A stretch of DNA of 20,055 nt. Source: JBEEOW01 sp041191405. GTDB lineage: Bacteria > Bacteroidota > Bacteroidia > Cytophagales > UBA9547. The first letter of the stretch is position 1, and every line of letters begins with the position of its first letter. The stretch is from the NCBI GenBank assembly GCA_041191405.1, contig JBEEOW010000048.1:1-20055 (forward strand), given 5' to 3'. Below, piece by piece: positions 13,669-20,055 of this stretch. The position numbers were made by a program, and so were the translations under genes. Under the pieces are notes generated by a model that ran no database searches, was not told where the DNA came from, and saw nothing but the letters and a program-made list of their open reading frames with translations.

Positions 13669-13692
13669 GTTTGTAATACTTTATTTTTCAGA
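13647..13692 (+). repeat. 46-bp direct repeat, left copy, with terminator
   Basis: This copy contains GGTACTTTAAGTACC followed by seven T, which is the intrinsic terminator of the rmlD-like gene and includes its stop codon, then TTTGTAATAC and TATTTTTCAGA. It matches 14338-14383 at 44 of 46 positions. The similarity starts sharply at GGTAC and ends at CAGA. Confidence 0.85.
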
Positions 13693-13704
13693 ATAAGTAA
13701 TACA

Positions 13705-13735
13705 TTGTTAATAAACCTTTATTTGTTTAGATTTG
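13705..13735 (+). promoter_or_regulatory. Bacteroidota-type promoter of the toxin-antitoxin pair
   Basis: TTG at 13705-13707 and TAGATTTG at 13728-13735 match the -33 TTG and -7 TAnnTTTG consensus with a 20-base spacer, within the usual 17-23. The antitoxin start follows 28 bases later. Confidence 0.6.
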
Positions 13736-13763
13736 TTAAATTAAAAATCAATTTAATTTTATT

Positions 13764-13928
13764 ATGGTGATGATTATTAAGAATGGTGATAATGTAAATG
13801 ACATTAAAACCAAAATTCAAAACTTAGGGTCAAATAAAAAATTTAATGCATATAAGCATTTAAATGCTATAGTGTTAAATGAATCTCCATTAGATATTCA
13901 AAAGAGATTAAGAGATGAGTGGGAATAA
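13764..13928 (+). CDS. Small antitoxin of a PIN-toxin pair
   Basis: A 54-residue reading frame (starts MVMIIKNGDNVNDIKTK, ends SPLDIQKRLRDEWE) whose stop lies 14 bases inside the following PIN gene. I recognise no DNA-binding fold with certainty. The charged C-terminal helix ending RDEWE is the sort of tail that wraps a PIN toxin in VapB-type antitoxins. The antitoxin role is inferred from order (antitoxin first), size, the overlap and the promoter directly upstream. The ATG at 13770 is an alternative start two codons in. Such antitoxins usually repress their own promoter together with the toxin. Confidence 0.7.
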   Translation: MVMIIKNGDNVNDIKTKIQNLGSNKKFNAYKHLNAIVLNESPLDIQKRLRDEWE

Positions 13929-14283
13929 ATTATTGATAGATACCAATATAGCTCTCTATTTATTATCAGGAAATAATACTTTAGCAGAATTACTAAATGA
14001 TAATACAATTTATATTTCATTTATTACACAATTAGAACTATTAGGTTTTAGGAATATTTCTGAGGAAGAAAAGTTAAGGATTAAAGTATTTTTGAATGAA
14101 TGTATTGTTTTAGATTTATCGGAGGAGATAAAAGAAAATACAATTACTTTAAAACAGAAGTATACTATAAAGTTACCTGATGCAATAATTGCTGCAACAT
14201 CAATTGTATTTGATTTGAATTTCATTTCAGCGGATAAAAATTTTAGTAAAATCGAAGAATTGAGTTTAGTTTTGTTTGAATAA
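13915..14283 (+). CDS. PIN-domain ribonuclease toxin (VapC-like)
   Basis: A 122-residue single PIN domain. The four acidic metal-binding residues are in place: Asp9 (LLIDTNI), Glu41 (TQLELLGF), Asp89 (KLPDAIIAATS) and Asp107 (SADKNF). The length is typical of VapC toxins, which cut tRNA or rRNA when released from the antitoxin. The start ATG 13915 overlaps the antitoxin gene by 14 bases, consistent with coupled translation. The RNA target cannot be told from sequence. The gene pair is enclosed by 46-bp direct repeats, which suggests it arrived as a unit. Confidence 0.88.
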   Translation: MSGNKLLIDTNIALYLLSGNNTLAELLNDNTIYISFITQLELLGFRNISEEEKLRIKVFLNECIVLDLSEEIKENTITLKQKYTIKLPDAIIAATSIVFDLNFISADKNFSKIEELSLVLFE

Positions 14284-14337
14284 ACATATTGATGAATTGT
14301 GAAAATTAGATTTTGATTGTTTCAAAACTTTATATAG

Positions 14338-14359
14338 GGTACTTTTAGTACCTTTTTTT
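14338..14359 (+). terminator. Intrinsic terminator after the toxin gene
   Basis: GGTACTT and AGTACC pair around a small loop (14338-14352), then TTTTTTT. It is the duplicated form of the terminator after the rmlD-like gene. Confidence 0.7.
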
Positions 14360-14383
14360 GTTTGTAATACTCTATTTTTCAGA
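14338..14383 (+). repeat. 46-bp direct repeat, right copy, with terminator
   Basis: This copy contains GGTACTTTTAGTACC, seven T, TTTGTAATAC and TATTTTTCAGA. It differs from the left copy (13647-13692) at two positions, one of which removes the TAA stop present in the left copy. The bases before GGTAC and after CAGA are unrelated between copies. Confidence 0.85.
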
Positions 14384-14393
14384 TTTTTATATT

Positions 14394-14458
14394 CTTAACT
14401 TATTGTTATAGTTTAACTAAAAAGGCTTAACTTATTTTAAGTTAGAAAGTTAAGCTTT
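14394..14458. promoter_or_regulatory. Direct repeat and competing hairpins upstream of the adhesin gene
   Basis: CTTAACTTATT occurs at 14394-14404 and 14426-14436, exactly 32 bases apart (about three helical turns). The second copy can pair in two exclusive ways: AACTTA (14429-14434) with TAAGTT (14438-14443), or GCTTAACTT (14425-14433) with AAGTTAAGC (14447-14455). It lies about 100-170 bases before the adhesin start and may be an operator or a leader switch. No consensus promoter was found nearby. Confidence 0.4.
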
Positions 14459-14561
14459 AAAAAAATATTGTATTTTCTTTGTAGGAATCAAAAAACTCCC
14501 TATATTTCCAAAAATTAGATAATTTCAATAGAATTATCTCAACCAAACTCATTAATAAATA

Positions 14562-17500
14562 ATGCTTATGAATATTTTATCTACTAAAAAAGCATTGGCT
14601 TTACTGTTGATAATAAATAGTTTTTTTGCAGTTACTTCTTTTGCTCAAACGCAAAAAGTTAGTAAAAACAAAAGAACTGCTAAAGTTTCAATCAATGAAG
14701 TTCAAAATACTCGAACTCTAGCTTCTGCATCAACAATTCAAGAAATAATTGACGATGTGAATACTTTAGATGGAGATATTATAAATGTTGATGGAGCTTA
14801 TGTTCCTGAAACAGGTTTGGTTTTAAGTAAAAAAGTTACACTTGTTGGGGTTAATGGTACAGCAGTTTTACCTCCTTTAACTTTATCAACTAATCCAATT
14901 TCAATTACTAACTTAACTGTAAATACAGTAAATGTTCAATCAGGAGGTTTGGTACAAAATGCAGTGGATATAGCTTCTGCATCAGCAACAATTAATATTG
15001 CAGCTGGTACTTATGCTGAAAATGTAACTTTTAATAAAGTTGTAAATTTAGTTGGTACTGGTACTCCAACACTTAATGCTGTAACAATTTCAGGAATTAC
15101 ACCAACAATTACTGGTGTAAATGTAAGTTCAGTGTATGTTCAATCTGGGGCTAAAGTTCAGGATGGTATTAATTTAGTAAAATCTACAGGTTCTGTTTAT
15201 GTGAGTGCAGGAACTTATAACGAAACATTAAACATCAATAAAGCATTATCTTTAATTGGTGGTGGAATTGTGAATGTTGATAATGTTAATTTGACAAATA
15301 AAAAGGTAATAATCAGTAATATAAACGTAAGTTCTAATACGATTAATGTTAGTGCAAACGGTTCAATTCAAGATGCAATAAATGCAGTAGGAGTTGCAGG
15401 TACTGTAAATGTGGCATCAGGAAATTATAAAGAAAACATTAAATTAGTAAATAAGGTAAACGTAGTTGGTACAGGAAATCCTAAAGTACAAGGAATTCAA
15501 TATGTTGACCCATTAGCTACAATAACAGGATTTAATGCTCCTGATAGTATTTATGTTAAAAATACTGCTCAGTTACAACTAGCGATTGATAATGTAAAAG
15601 ATTCAGGTGTAGTTTTTATTGATTCTAATTATTATTCAGGAAGTTATCATGTAAAAGATAAAAATATTAAGTTTAATTCTTTTGCAGGAAGTAAAGTACC
15701 AACACTTGAAGCACTTTCAATTAACAATACCAAAGGTAGAGTGGTAACTATGGCTGGTCAAGTTAAAATTAAAGATAGTTTGAGTTTGATTTTTGGAATG
15801 GTAACTACTGCTGGTACGAATACTTTTTTATTACTTGATACCGCTGTAGTTAACAATGGTGATTTAGATTCTACTTTTATTAATGGTCCTTTAATGAAAG
15901 AAAGTAAAACAGTATCAACTAGAACTTTTAATTTTCCTGTAGGAAAAGTTGGTTTTGGAAGAAGATTGGTTGAAATGGAAATCAATCAATTAGATAATCC
16001 AGGGGTTGATTCTGTTGTTTATACAGTTTCATACAATATTGATGGACATGCAAAAATTTCAACCATTCCAAATGCTCCTTTTCATCCAGCTTGGTATCCT
16101 CCAACCTATTGGTTTATAGATAATGGTGGATATACTTATTTTAACAAACCAAAAGTAAGTTTACATTTTAGAGAAAATGATGTTCCTCAAAAATTATTAA
16201 ATAGAAATTTAGGTTATGGTATGGGTAAAACCCAAGCTGCTAACTGGTCTGATTTAAAACAAAGTTCAAAACCTTCTCCATTTTTAGATTCGGTTGGGGT
16301 GATGACTTCTCTTGAGCCATTCCAAACATTTGGAGATCCACCTGTAACATTCTTTGCAATAGGTGCTTATACAAATTGTACTGCTACAAATGTGCAACCA
16401 CAAGCTGATTTTTCTTTTTCAAATGTTTGTGAGGCTACGCCAGCAACATTTGTAAATAAATCAAGTATTAAACGTGGTTCAATTGTAATGTTTAAATGGG
16501 AAATTTTTGATGATACTACTGCTGTAACATCAAAACCTGTTGTAAGTAGCTATTACACTCGAATTGATACTGGTTTTTTCCAAAGTCCAGCTGTAAATCC
16601 AGGTAGGTCATTAACTCATAAATTTGCAAACATAGGTAATTATAAAGTGAGATTAACTGCTATGTCTGATTCTGGTTGTTCACAAGTAGTTGAGCAATTT
16701 ATCAAAGTAGTGCCTAGTCCAATATTAACTTTTGCAGCAACTCCTCAAGGAATTTGTAACAACACAACTGCAACTTATACTGTAAATGTAGCAAGTGTTC
16801 CTACAAACGAAACTTGGTCATTTGATTATAGTGTTGCTGGAACTACTACTGCTGTTGCAAATCAAACTGTTACTGGAAAAGGTTCGGGGATATTTACAGT
16901 AACAACGCCAATTTTGGTTGGTACAGATAAAGCGAAAGTAACTTTAAATACTATAACCAATAAAACTAATGTTTTTGCACCAACTTGTTCTACAATAAGT
17001 AATGTTGCAAAAGATATTATATTAACTCCAAAACCAACTTTTACCTCACCTGCGGTTTGTTTAGGTAAAGAGATGATTTTCACAAACACAACACCAACAT
17101 TAAATACAGTATCTCCTGTTTATACTTGGAATTTTGCAGATTCATCTTCTGCTACGGGTGCAGTGCAAAAACATGTTTATAAAAAATCAGGAACATTTAA
17201 TGTTAAACTTACAGTAAACTCAGGTACAGGATGTGTTGATTCTGTAATTCAACCTGCCACAGTAAATTCTTTACCAGTTCCAATTTTTACACCTGCGAGT
17301 CCGGTGTTACCAGCAGTTGGTACAGTTGATGTAAGTGTAACATCTTCAAATGCTTACAAATGGAATACTGGAGTAACCACACAAGTTTTAAAAGCGGATA
17401 CAGCAGGTAAATATTCTGTTACAATCACAGATGCTAATGGTTGTCAAAACGATAGTTCAGTAGTTGTAAAAGCATTTAAACCATCATTTACTGAAGTAAA

Positions 17501-18200
17501 TTATTGTTTGGGTGATATAACAGTATTTACAAATACAACATCTACTGCAAATACTAAATTTCCTACATACACTTGGGATTTTGGAGATTCAACTCTTAAT
17601 GGCGAAGGAGCAGTAGTTAAACATAAATTTGATAAACCAGGTGTTTATAATGTTGTTTTAGTTGTTCGTTCGGGTACTGGAAGAGTAGATTCAGTTTCTA
17701 AAAAAATCACAATTCATGCCTTGCCAGTAGTGGTGTTTAACCCATCTGAACCATTGTTACCTGAGGGAAGTACAGTTGCAGTATCAACAACGGCTAACAT
17801 GACTTCATATTTATGGAATACAGGTGCAACAACACAAACTATCAATGCTGATACTATTGGAACTTATTCTGTAACTATCACTGATGCAAATACTTGTAAA
17901 AATACTGGTAAAGTAAAAGTTGACCCACTTGATTTAGTGATTGCAAATACATTAACTCCAAATGGTGATAATTTTAACGATACTTGGTGGATTGATAAAA
18001 TTGCTTCATATCCTGATTGTAAAGTTACTATCGTAAATAGATATGGTGAAGAAGTTTATTCTAGTCAACCATATAACAATGATTGGGGCGGTACATACAA
18101 AGGTGAAATTTTACCTGATGGTGCATATTTTTATGTAATTAAATGTGATTCACTAACCAAAGTGTTTAAAGGTCAAGTAAACATTTTAAAAGGTAAATAA
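14562..18200 (+). CDS. Large secreted adhesin-like protein, beta-helix/PKD, T9SS type B
   Basis: A 1212-residue surface or secreted protein. Signal peptide 1-29 (TSFAQ). Residues about 57-390 hold about five repeats of roughly 70 residues with the pattern YVQSGAxVQDxINxV, then GTVNVAxGTYxEN, then LVGTG, typical of a right-handed parallel beta-helix. About 400-605 is a region without recognised domain. PKD-like domains follow at about 614-716, 825-902 and 973-1050 (YTWNFADSS, YTWDFGDST), alternating with Ig-like segments containing WNTG.TTQ and YSVTITDANGC. Residues 1123-1212 are the CHU_C-type T9SS type B sorting domain (LTPNGDNFNDTW, VTIVNRYGEEVY, LPDGAYFYVI). Likely an adhesin or surface-layer filament. 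ATG 14568 is an equally good start. It is probably cotranscribed with the PorP/SprF-OmpA gene 28 bases downstream. Confidence 0.88.
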   Translation: MLMNILSTKKALALLLIINSFFAVTSFAQTQKVSKNKRTAKVSINEVQNTRTLASASTIQEIIDDVNTLDGDIINVDGAYVPETGLVLSKKVTLVGVNGTAVLPPLTLSTNPISITNLTVNTVNVQSGGLVQNAVDIASASATINIAAGTYAENVTFNKVVNLVGTGTPTLNAVTISGITPTITGVNVSSVYVQSGAKVQDGINLVKSTGSVYVSAGTYNETLNINKALSLIGGGIVNVDNVNLTNKKVIISNINVSSNTINVSANGSIQDAINAVGVAGTVNVASGNYKENIKLVNKVNVVGTGNPKVQGIQYVDPLATITGFNAPDSIYVKNTAQLQLAIDNVKDSGVVFIDSNYYSGSYHVKDKNIKFNSFAGSKVPTLEALSINNTKGRVVTMAGQVKIKDSLSLIFGMVTTAGTNTFLLLDTAVVNNGDLDSTFINGPLMKESKTVSTRTFNFPVGKVGFGRRLVEMEINQLDNPGVDSVVYTVSYNIDGHAKISTIPNAPFHPAWYPPTYWFIDNGGYTYFNKPKVSLHFRENDVPQKLLNRNLGYGMGKTQAANWSDLKQSSKPSPFLDSVGVMTSLEPFQTFGDPPVTFFAIGAYTNCTATNVQPQADFSFSNVCEATPATFVNKSSIKRGSIVMFKWEIFDDTTAVTSKPVVSSYYTRIDTGFFQSPAVNPGRSLTHKFANIGNYKVRLTAMSDSGCSQVVEQFIKVVPSPILTFAATPQGICNNTTATYTVNVASVPTNETWSFDYSVAGTTTAVANQTVTGKGSGIFTVTTPILVGTDKAKVTLNTITNKTNVFAPTCSTISNVAKDIILTPKPTFTSPAVCLGKEMIFTNTTPTLNTVSPVYTWNFADSSSATGAVQKHVYKKSGTFNVKLTVNSGTGCVDSVIQPATVNSLPVPIFTPASPVLPAVGTVDVSVTSSNAYKWNTGVTTQVLKADTAGKYSVTITDANGCQNDSSVVVKAFKPSFTEVNYCLGDITVFTNTTSTANTKFPTYTWDFGDSTLNGEGAVVKHKFDKPGVYNVVLVVRSGTGRVDSVSKKITIHALPVVVFNPSEPLLPEGSTVAVSTTANMTSYLWNTGATTQTINADTIGTYSVTITDANTCKNTGKVKVDPLDLVIANTLTPNGDNFNDTWWIDKIASYPDCKVTIVNRYGEEVYSSQPYNNDWGGTYKGEILPDGAYFYVIKCDSLTKVFKGQVNILKGK

Positions 18201-18228
18201 GGCATCATCCCTATAAAGATATTCAATT

Positions 18229-19671
18229 ATGAAAAAGTATATATACACATTAGCATTATCTGTACTAGCTGTTGGGGTAAGTTTGGCTCAACAAGTACCT
18301 ATGTTTAGCCATAATTATTATAAACCTTTCTTGTACAATCCATCTTATGCTGGAGCAAGTAATCAAACATCAATTTTTGTGTTCTCTAGAAATCAGTGGA
18401 CAGGCGTTGAGGGAGCTCCAACAACACAAGCCGTTACTGTTGATGGTGCATTAAAACCAAACAAAGCTGGTTTAGGAGGTTCTGTAATTTATGATAAAAG
18501 TGGTTTGTTTACTATTGTAAATGCATTGGCTGCTTATTCTTATAGAGTTGATTTCTCTCAAAAATCTAATATCTATTTTGGTTTATCAGCAGGAGTTTTA
18601 AATACAGGTTTTGATTTTTCAAATTCTGTTGTTAAAGATTTGAATGATCCAATGTTAGCTCCTCAAAATTCAACTTTATTTGATGCTACATTTGGTACAC
18701 ATATTAATATTAGCCAGTTTCAATTTGGAATTGCATTGCCTCATTTAATGGGAAGTAGCTCAAGTACATTTTCTGACAAACAAAGTTTATATTACAGATT
18801 ATCACGTCAGTATATGTTAAATGCTAAATACAATTTAGTTCTTTCTCCAAATACTCGTATTGAACCAATGTTTATTTGTAGAGCACAACCTGGTACTCCT
18901 TTTCAATTTGATGCCAATTTAGTTGCTTACTTTAAACAAGATAAAATTTGGGCTGGAGCTATGTATAGAAGTTATGGTGCTATTTCACCTATGTTAGGCG
19001 TTAAACTTCACGAACAATTAACGCTTGGATATGCTTACGACCATGCATTTGGTACAACTTATAATAACCAAGCAAAACAAACACATGAAATAATGCTTGG
19101 CTTCACGTTTAAAAAACGTAATGATGATGAACAAAATAAGAAAATCGATTCAGATTCAACTAAAAAATGTACTATGGATTGTGATAGCGTGAAAAAAATG
19201 CTTGCTGATCATGAAAAACGTATAGATTCTCTTGAATCACATGAAGATGATATTGCTTCAATGCGTCATACATTAACTGACTTTAAACGATTAATGCAAA
19301 CTGAAGAAGGTCGTCATCAGATTCTTGTTGGAGATCAGTATATTTTGAAAACTGTATATTTTGATTCTCGTCAGGAAGTTAGAGGAAGTAACAACGAAGA
19401 GTTAAATGAATTAGCTCAAATTTTAAAAGACCATCCTACTTTCCAAATTCAATTAACTGGACATACTGATGATGTTGGTTCTGATGAGTATAATAACAAC
19501 TTATCTAATCATAGAGCTGAATGGGCAATGAATTATTTGATTGGAAAAGGTATTGCACCTAGTAGGTTAACTGCAAAAGGTTTTGGTAAAAAACAACCAA
19601 TTGTTAGTAACAGAACCGAAAAAGGTAGAGCACTTAACCGTAGGGTAGAGTTTATTGTAACCAAAAAATAA
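18229..19671 (+). CDS. PorP/SprF-family protein fused to an OmpA peptidoglycan-binding domain
   Basis: A 480-residue outer-membrane protein. Signal peptide 1-20 (SLAQ). Residues 21-296 are a PorP/SprF-type barrel: QVPMFSHNYYKPFLYNPSYAG start, SRNQWTGVEGAP, closing strand HEIMLGFTFKKR. A charged, likely coiled-coil linker (about 300-365, DSVKKMLADHEKRIDSLESHED) leads to an OmpA C-terminal domain (370-480) with FDS, GHTDDVGSDEYNNNLSNHRA and NRRVEFIV. The peptidoglycan-contacting Asp414 and Arg429 are both present. Family knowledge: SprF-like proteins are needed for secretion of type B CTD cargo such as SprB, and PorP helps hold cell-surface T9SS parts. Inference: this copy serves the adhesin just upstream and ties it to the cell wall. 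Ordinary PorP/SprF proteins are about 300 residues and lack the OmpA part. Confidence 0.9.
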   Translation: MKKYIYTLALSVLAVGVSLAQQVPMFSHNYYKPFLYNPSYAGASNQTSIFVFSRNQWTGVEGAPTTQAVTVDGALKPNKAGLGGSVIYDKSGLFTIVNALAAYSYRVDFSQKSNIYFGLSAGVLNTGFDFSNSVVKDLNDPMLAPQNSTLFDATFGTHINISQFQFGIALPHLMGSSSSTFSDKQSLYYRLSRQYMLNAKYNLVLSPNTRIEPMFICRAQPGTPFQFDANLVAYFKQDKIWAGAMYRSYGAISPMLGVKLHEQLTLGYAYDHAFGTTYNNQAKQTHEIMLGFTFKKRNDDEQNKKIDSDSTKKCTMDCDSVKKMLADHEKRIDSLESHEDDIASMRHTLTDFKRLMQTEEGRHQILVGDQYILKTVYFDSRQEVRGSNNEELNELAQILKDHPTFQIQLTGHTDDVGSDEYNNNLSNHRAEWAMNYLIGKGIAPSRLTAKGFGKKQPIVSNRTEKGRALNRRVEFIVTKK

Positions 19672-19708
19672 AAATATTAAAGAGTCATTTTTTAGTGTTA
19701 GTTAGTTA

Positions 19709-19741
19709 AGGGCTGTTCTCTATGAGGGCAGTCCTTTTTTA
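19709..19741 (+). terminator. Intrinsic terminator after the adhesin operon
   Basis: AGGGCTGTTCTC (19709-19720) pairs fully with GAGGGCAGTCCT (19724-19735) in RNA if three G-U pairs are allowed, with a three-base loop, and T-rich sequence follows. Confidence 0.75.
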
Positions 19742-19764
19742 TGAGTTATTTAAAATTACAGAAT

Positions 19765-20055
19765 ATGAGATTTCTAAATCGTTTTTTATATGCCATAATC
19801 ATTTGTTTATCAGTATTTTCATGTAAACATAAAACTGAATATTTTATTTATTCTCAGCATCAATTATTGGATAGTTTAAAACAAGTAGAGATAAATAATC
19901 TAAAACTGAAATCTGATTTACCTCCAACACCAAAAGACAATCAGTTTACTTTTGAAGCTCCAAGTAACTTTTATACAGAACTAGTTATTATTTTAGATTC
20001 ATCAGATAAAGTTTATATTTATCAAAATCAACAAATTATAAATAATAAGGATTTT
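19765..20055 (+). CDS. Lipoprotein, partial (runs off the window)
   Basis: An open frame continues to the last base without a stop; 97 residues are visible. It begins MRFLNRFLYAIIICLSVFSCKH, a lipoprotein signal with lipobox VFSC (Cys22), followed by a helix-prone charged stretch (HQLLDSLKQVEINNLKLKSD) and strand-like segments (NFYTELVIILDSSDKVYIYQ). I recognise no family; the LVIILDSSDKVYIY segment is reminiscent of a biopolymer-transport (ExbD-like) or similar small alpha/beta unit, but this is not enough to assign. An in-frame ATG at 19741 sits directly after the terminator T-run and is less likely to be the start. The remainder of the gene is outside the window. Confidence 0.65.
   Translation, partial: MRFLNRFLYAIIICLSVFSCKHKTEYFIYSQHQLLDSLKQVEINNLKLKSDLPPTPKDNQFTFEAPSNFYTELVIILDSSDKVYIYQNQQIINNKDF

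Noticed and set aside
14010..14225. Antisense frame over the PIN gene
   Set aside because: The plus-strand PIN frame has all four acidic catalytic residues; the antisense frame shows no domain.

Overview
The window looks like chromosomal DNA from a member of the phylum Bacteroidota. The sequence is very AT-rich. It carries two type IX secretion system (T9SS) C-terminal sorting domains (one type A, one type B), a PorP/SprF-family protein and a PorT-like small beta-barrel protein. At least one promoter fits the Bacteroidota pattern TTG-N20-TAnnTTTG. Start sites are A-rich with little Shine-Dalgarno signal. I cannot name a genus.

Region 1 (1-2480) is an accessory, recombination-prone zone. Bases 9-125 look like the end of an IS21-like (or Tn7-like) transposon with four repeated transposase-binding motifs. 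It cuts a gene for a PLD-like/helicase-type protein, of which only the N-terminal 130 residues or so remain. Next comes a non-coding G/T-rich block with a perfect 12-bp inverted repeat. A tyrosine recombinase follows, with an almost perfect 20-bp inverted repeat ending two bases before its start codon. Downstream of it lie two families of REP-like palindromes.

Region 2 (2480-5190) holds a small lipoprotein, a convergent SRPBCC/AHSA1 protein, the ribosome-assembly GTPase RsgA and a PorT-like outer-membrane protein. Region 3 (5421-7907) is one large secreted PhoX-type phosphatase-like protein with a carbohydrate-binding-like module, a Big_5 domain and a T9SS type A tail.

Region 4 (8118-13656) is mostly core: rsmG and lepA (translation), a GNAT-like acetyltransferase on the minus strand, hisH (without hisF), a periplasmic cyclophilin-like protein lacking catalytic residues, and an RmlD-like NAD(P)-dependent sugar reductase. 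Two gene gaps here are filled by imperfect inverted repeats built from short words (AGATTT, AGTACT).

Region 5 (13647-14383) is a compact toxin-antitoxin module: a 54-residue antitoxin gene overlapping a PIN/VapC toxin by 14 bases. It is bracketed by two 46-bp direct repeats, 44/46 identical, each containing a complete intrinsic terminator. This looks like a small genomic islet.

Region 6 (14562-end) is a T9SS adhesin unit: a 1212-residue beta-helix/PKD-type protein with a type B (CHU_C) sorting domain, followed after 28 bases by a PorP/SprF protein fused to a peptidoglycan-binding OmpA domain, a terminator, and the start of another lipoprotein. The pair resembles the SprB-SprF logic, in which a type B cargo needs a cognate PorP/SprF partner; here the partner appears to be anchored to the cell wall by its own OmpA domain.
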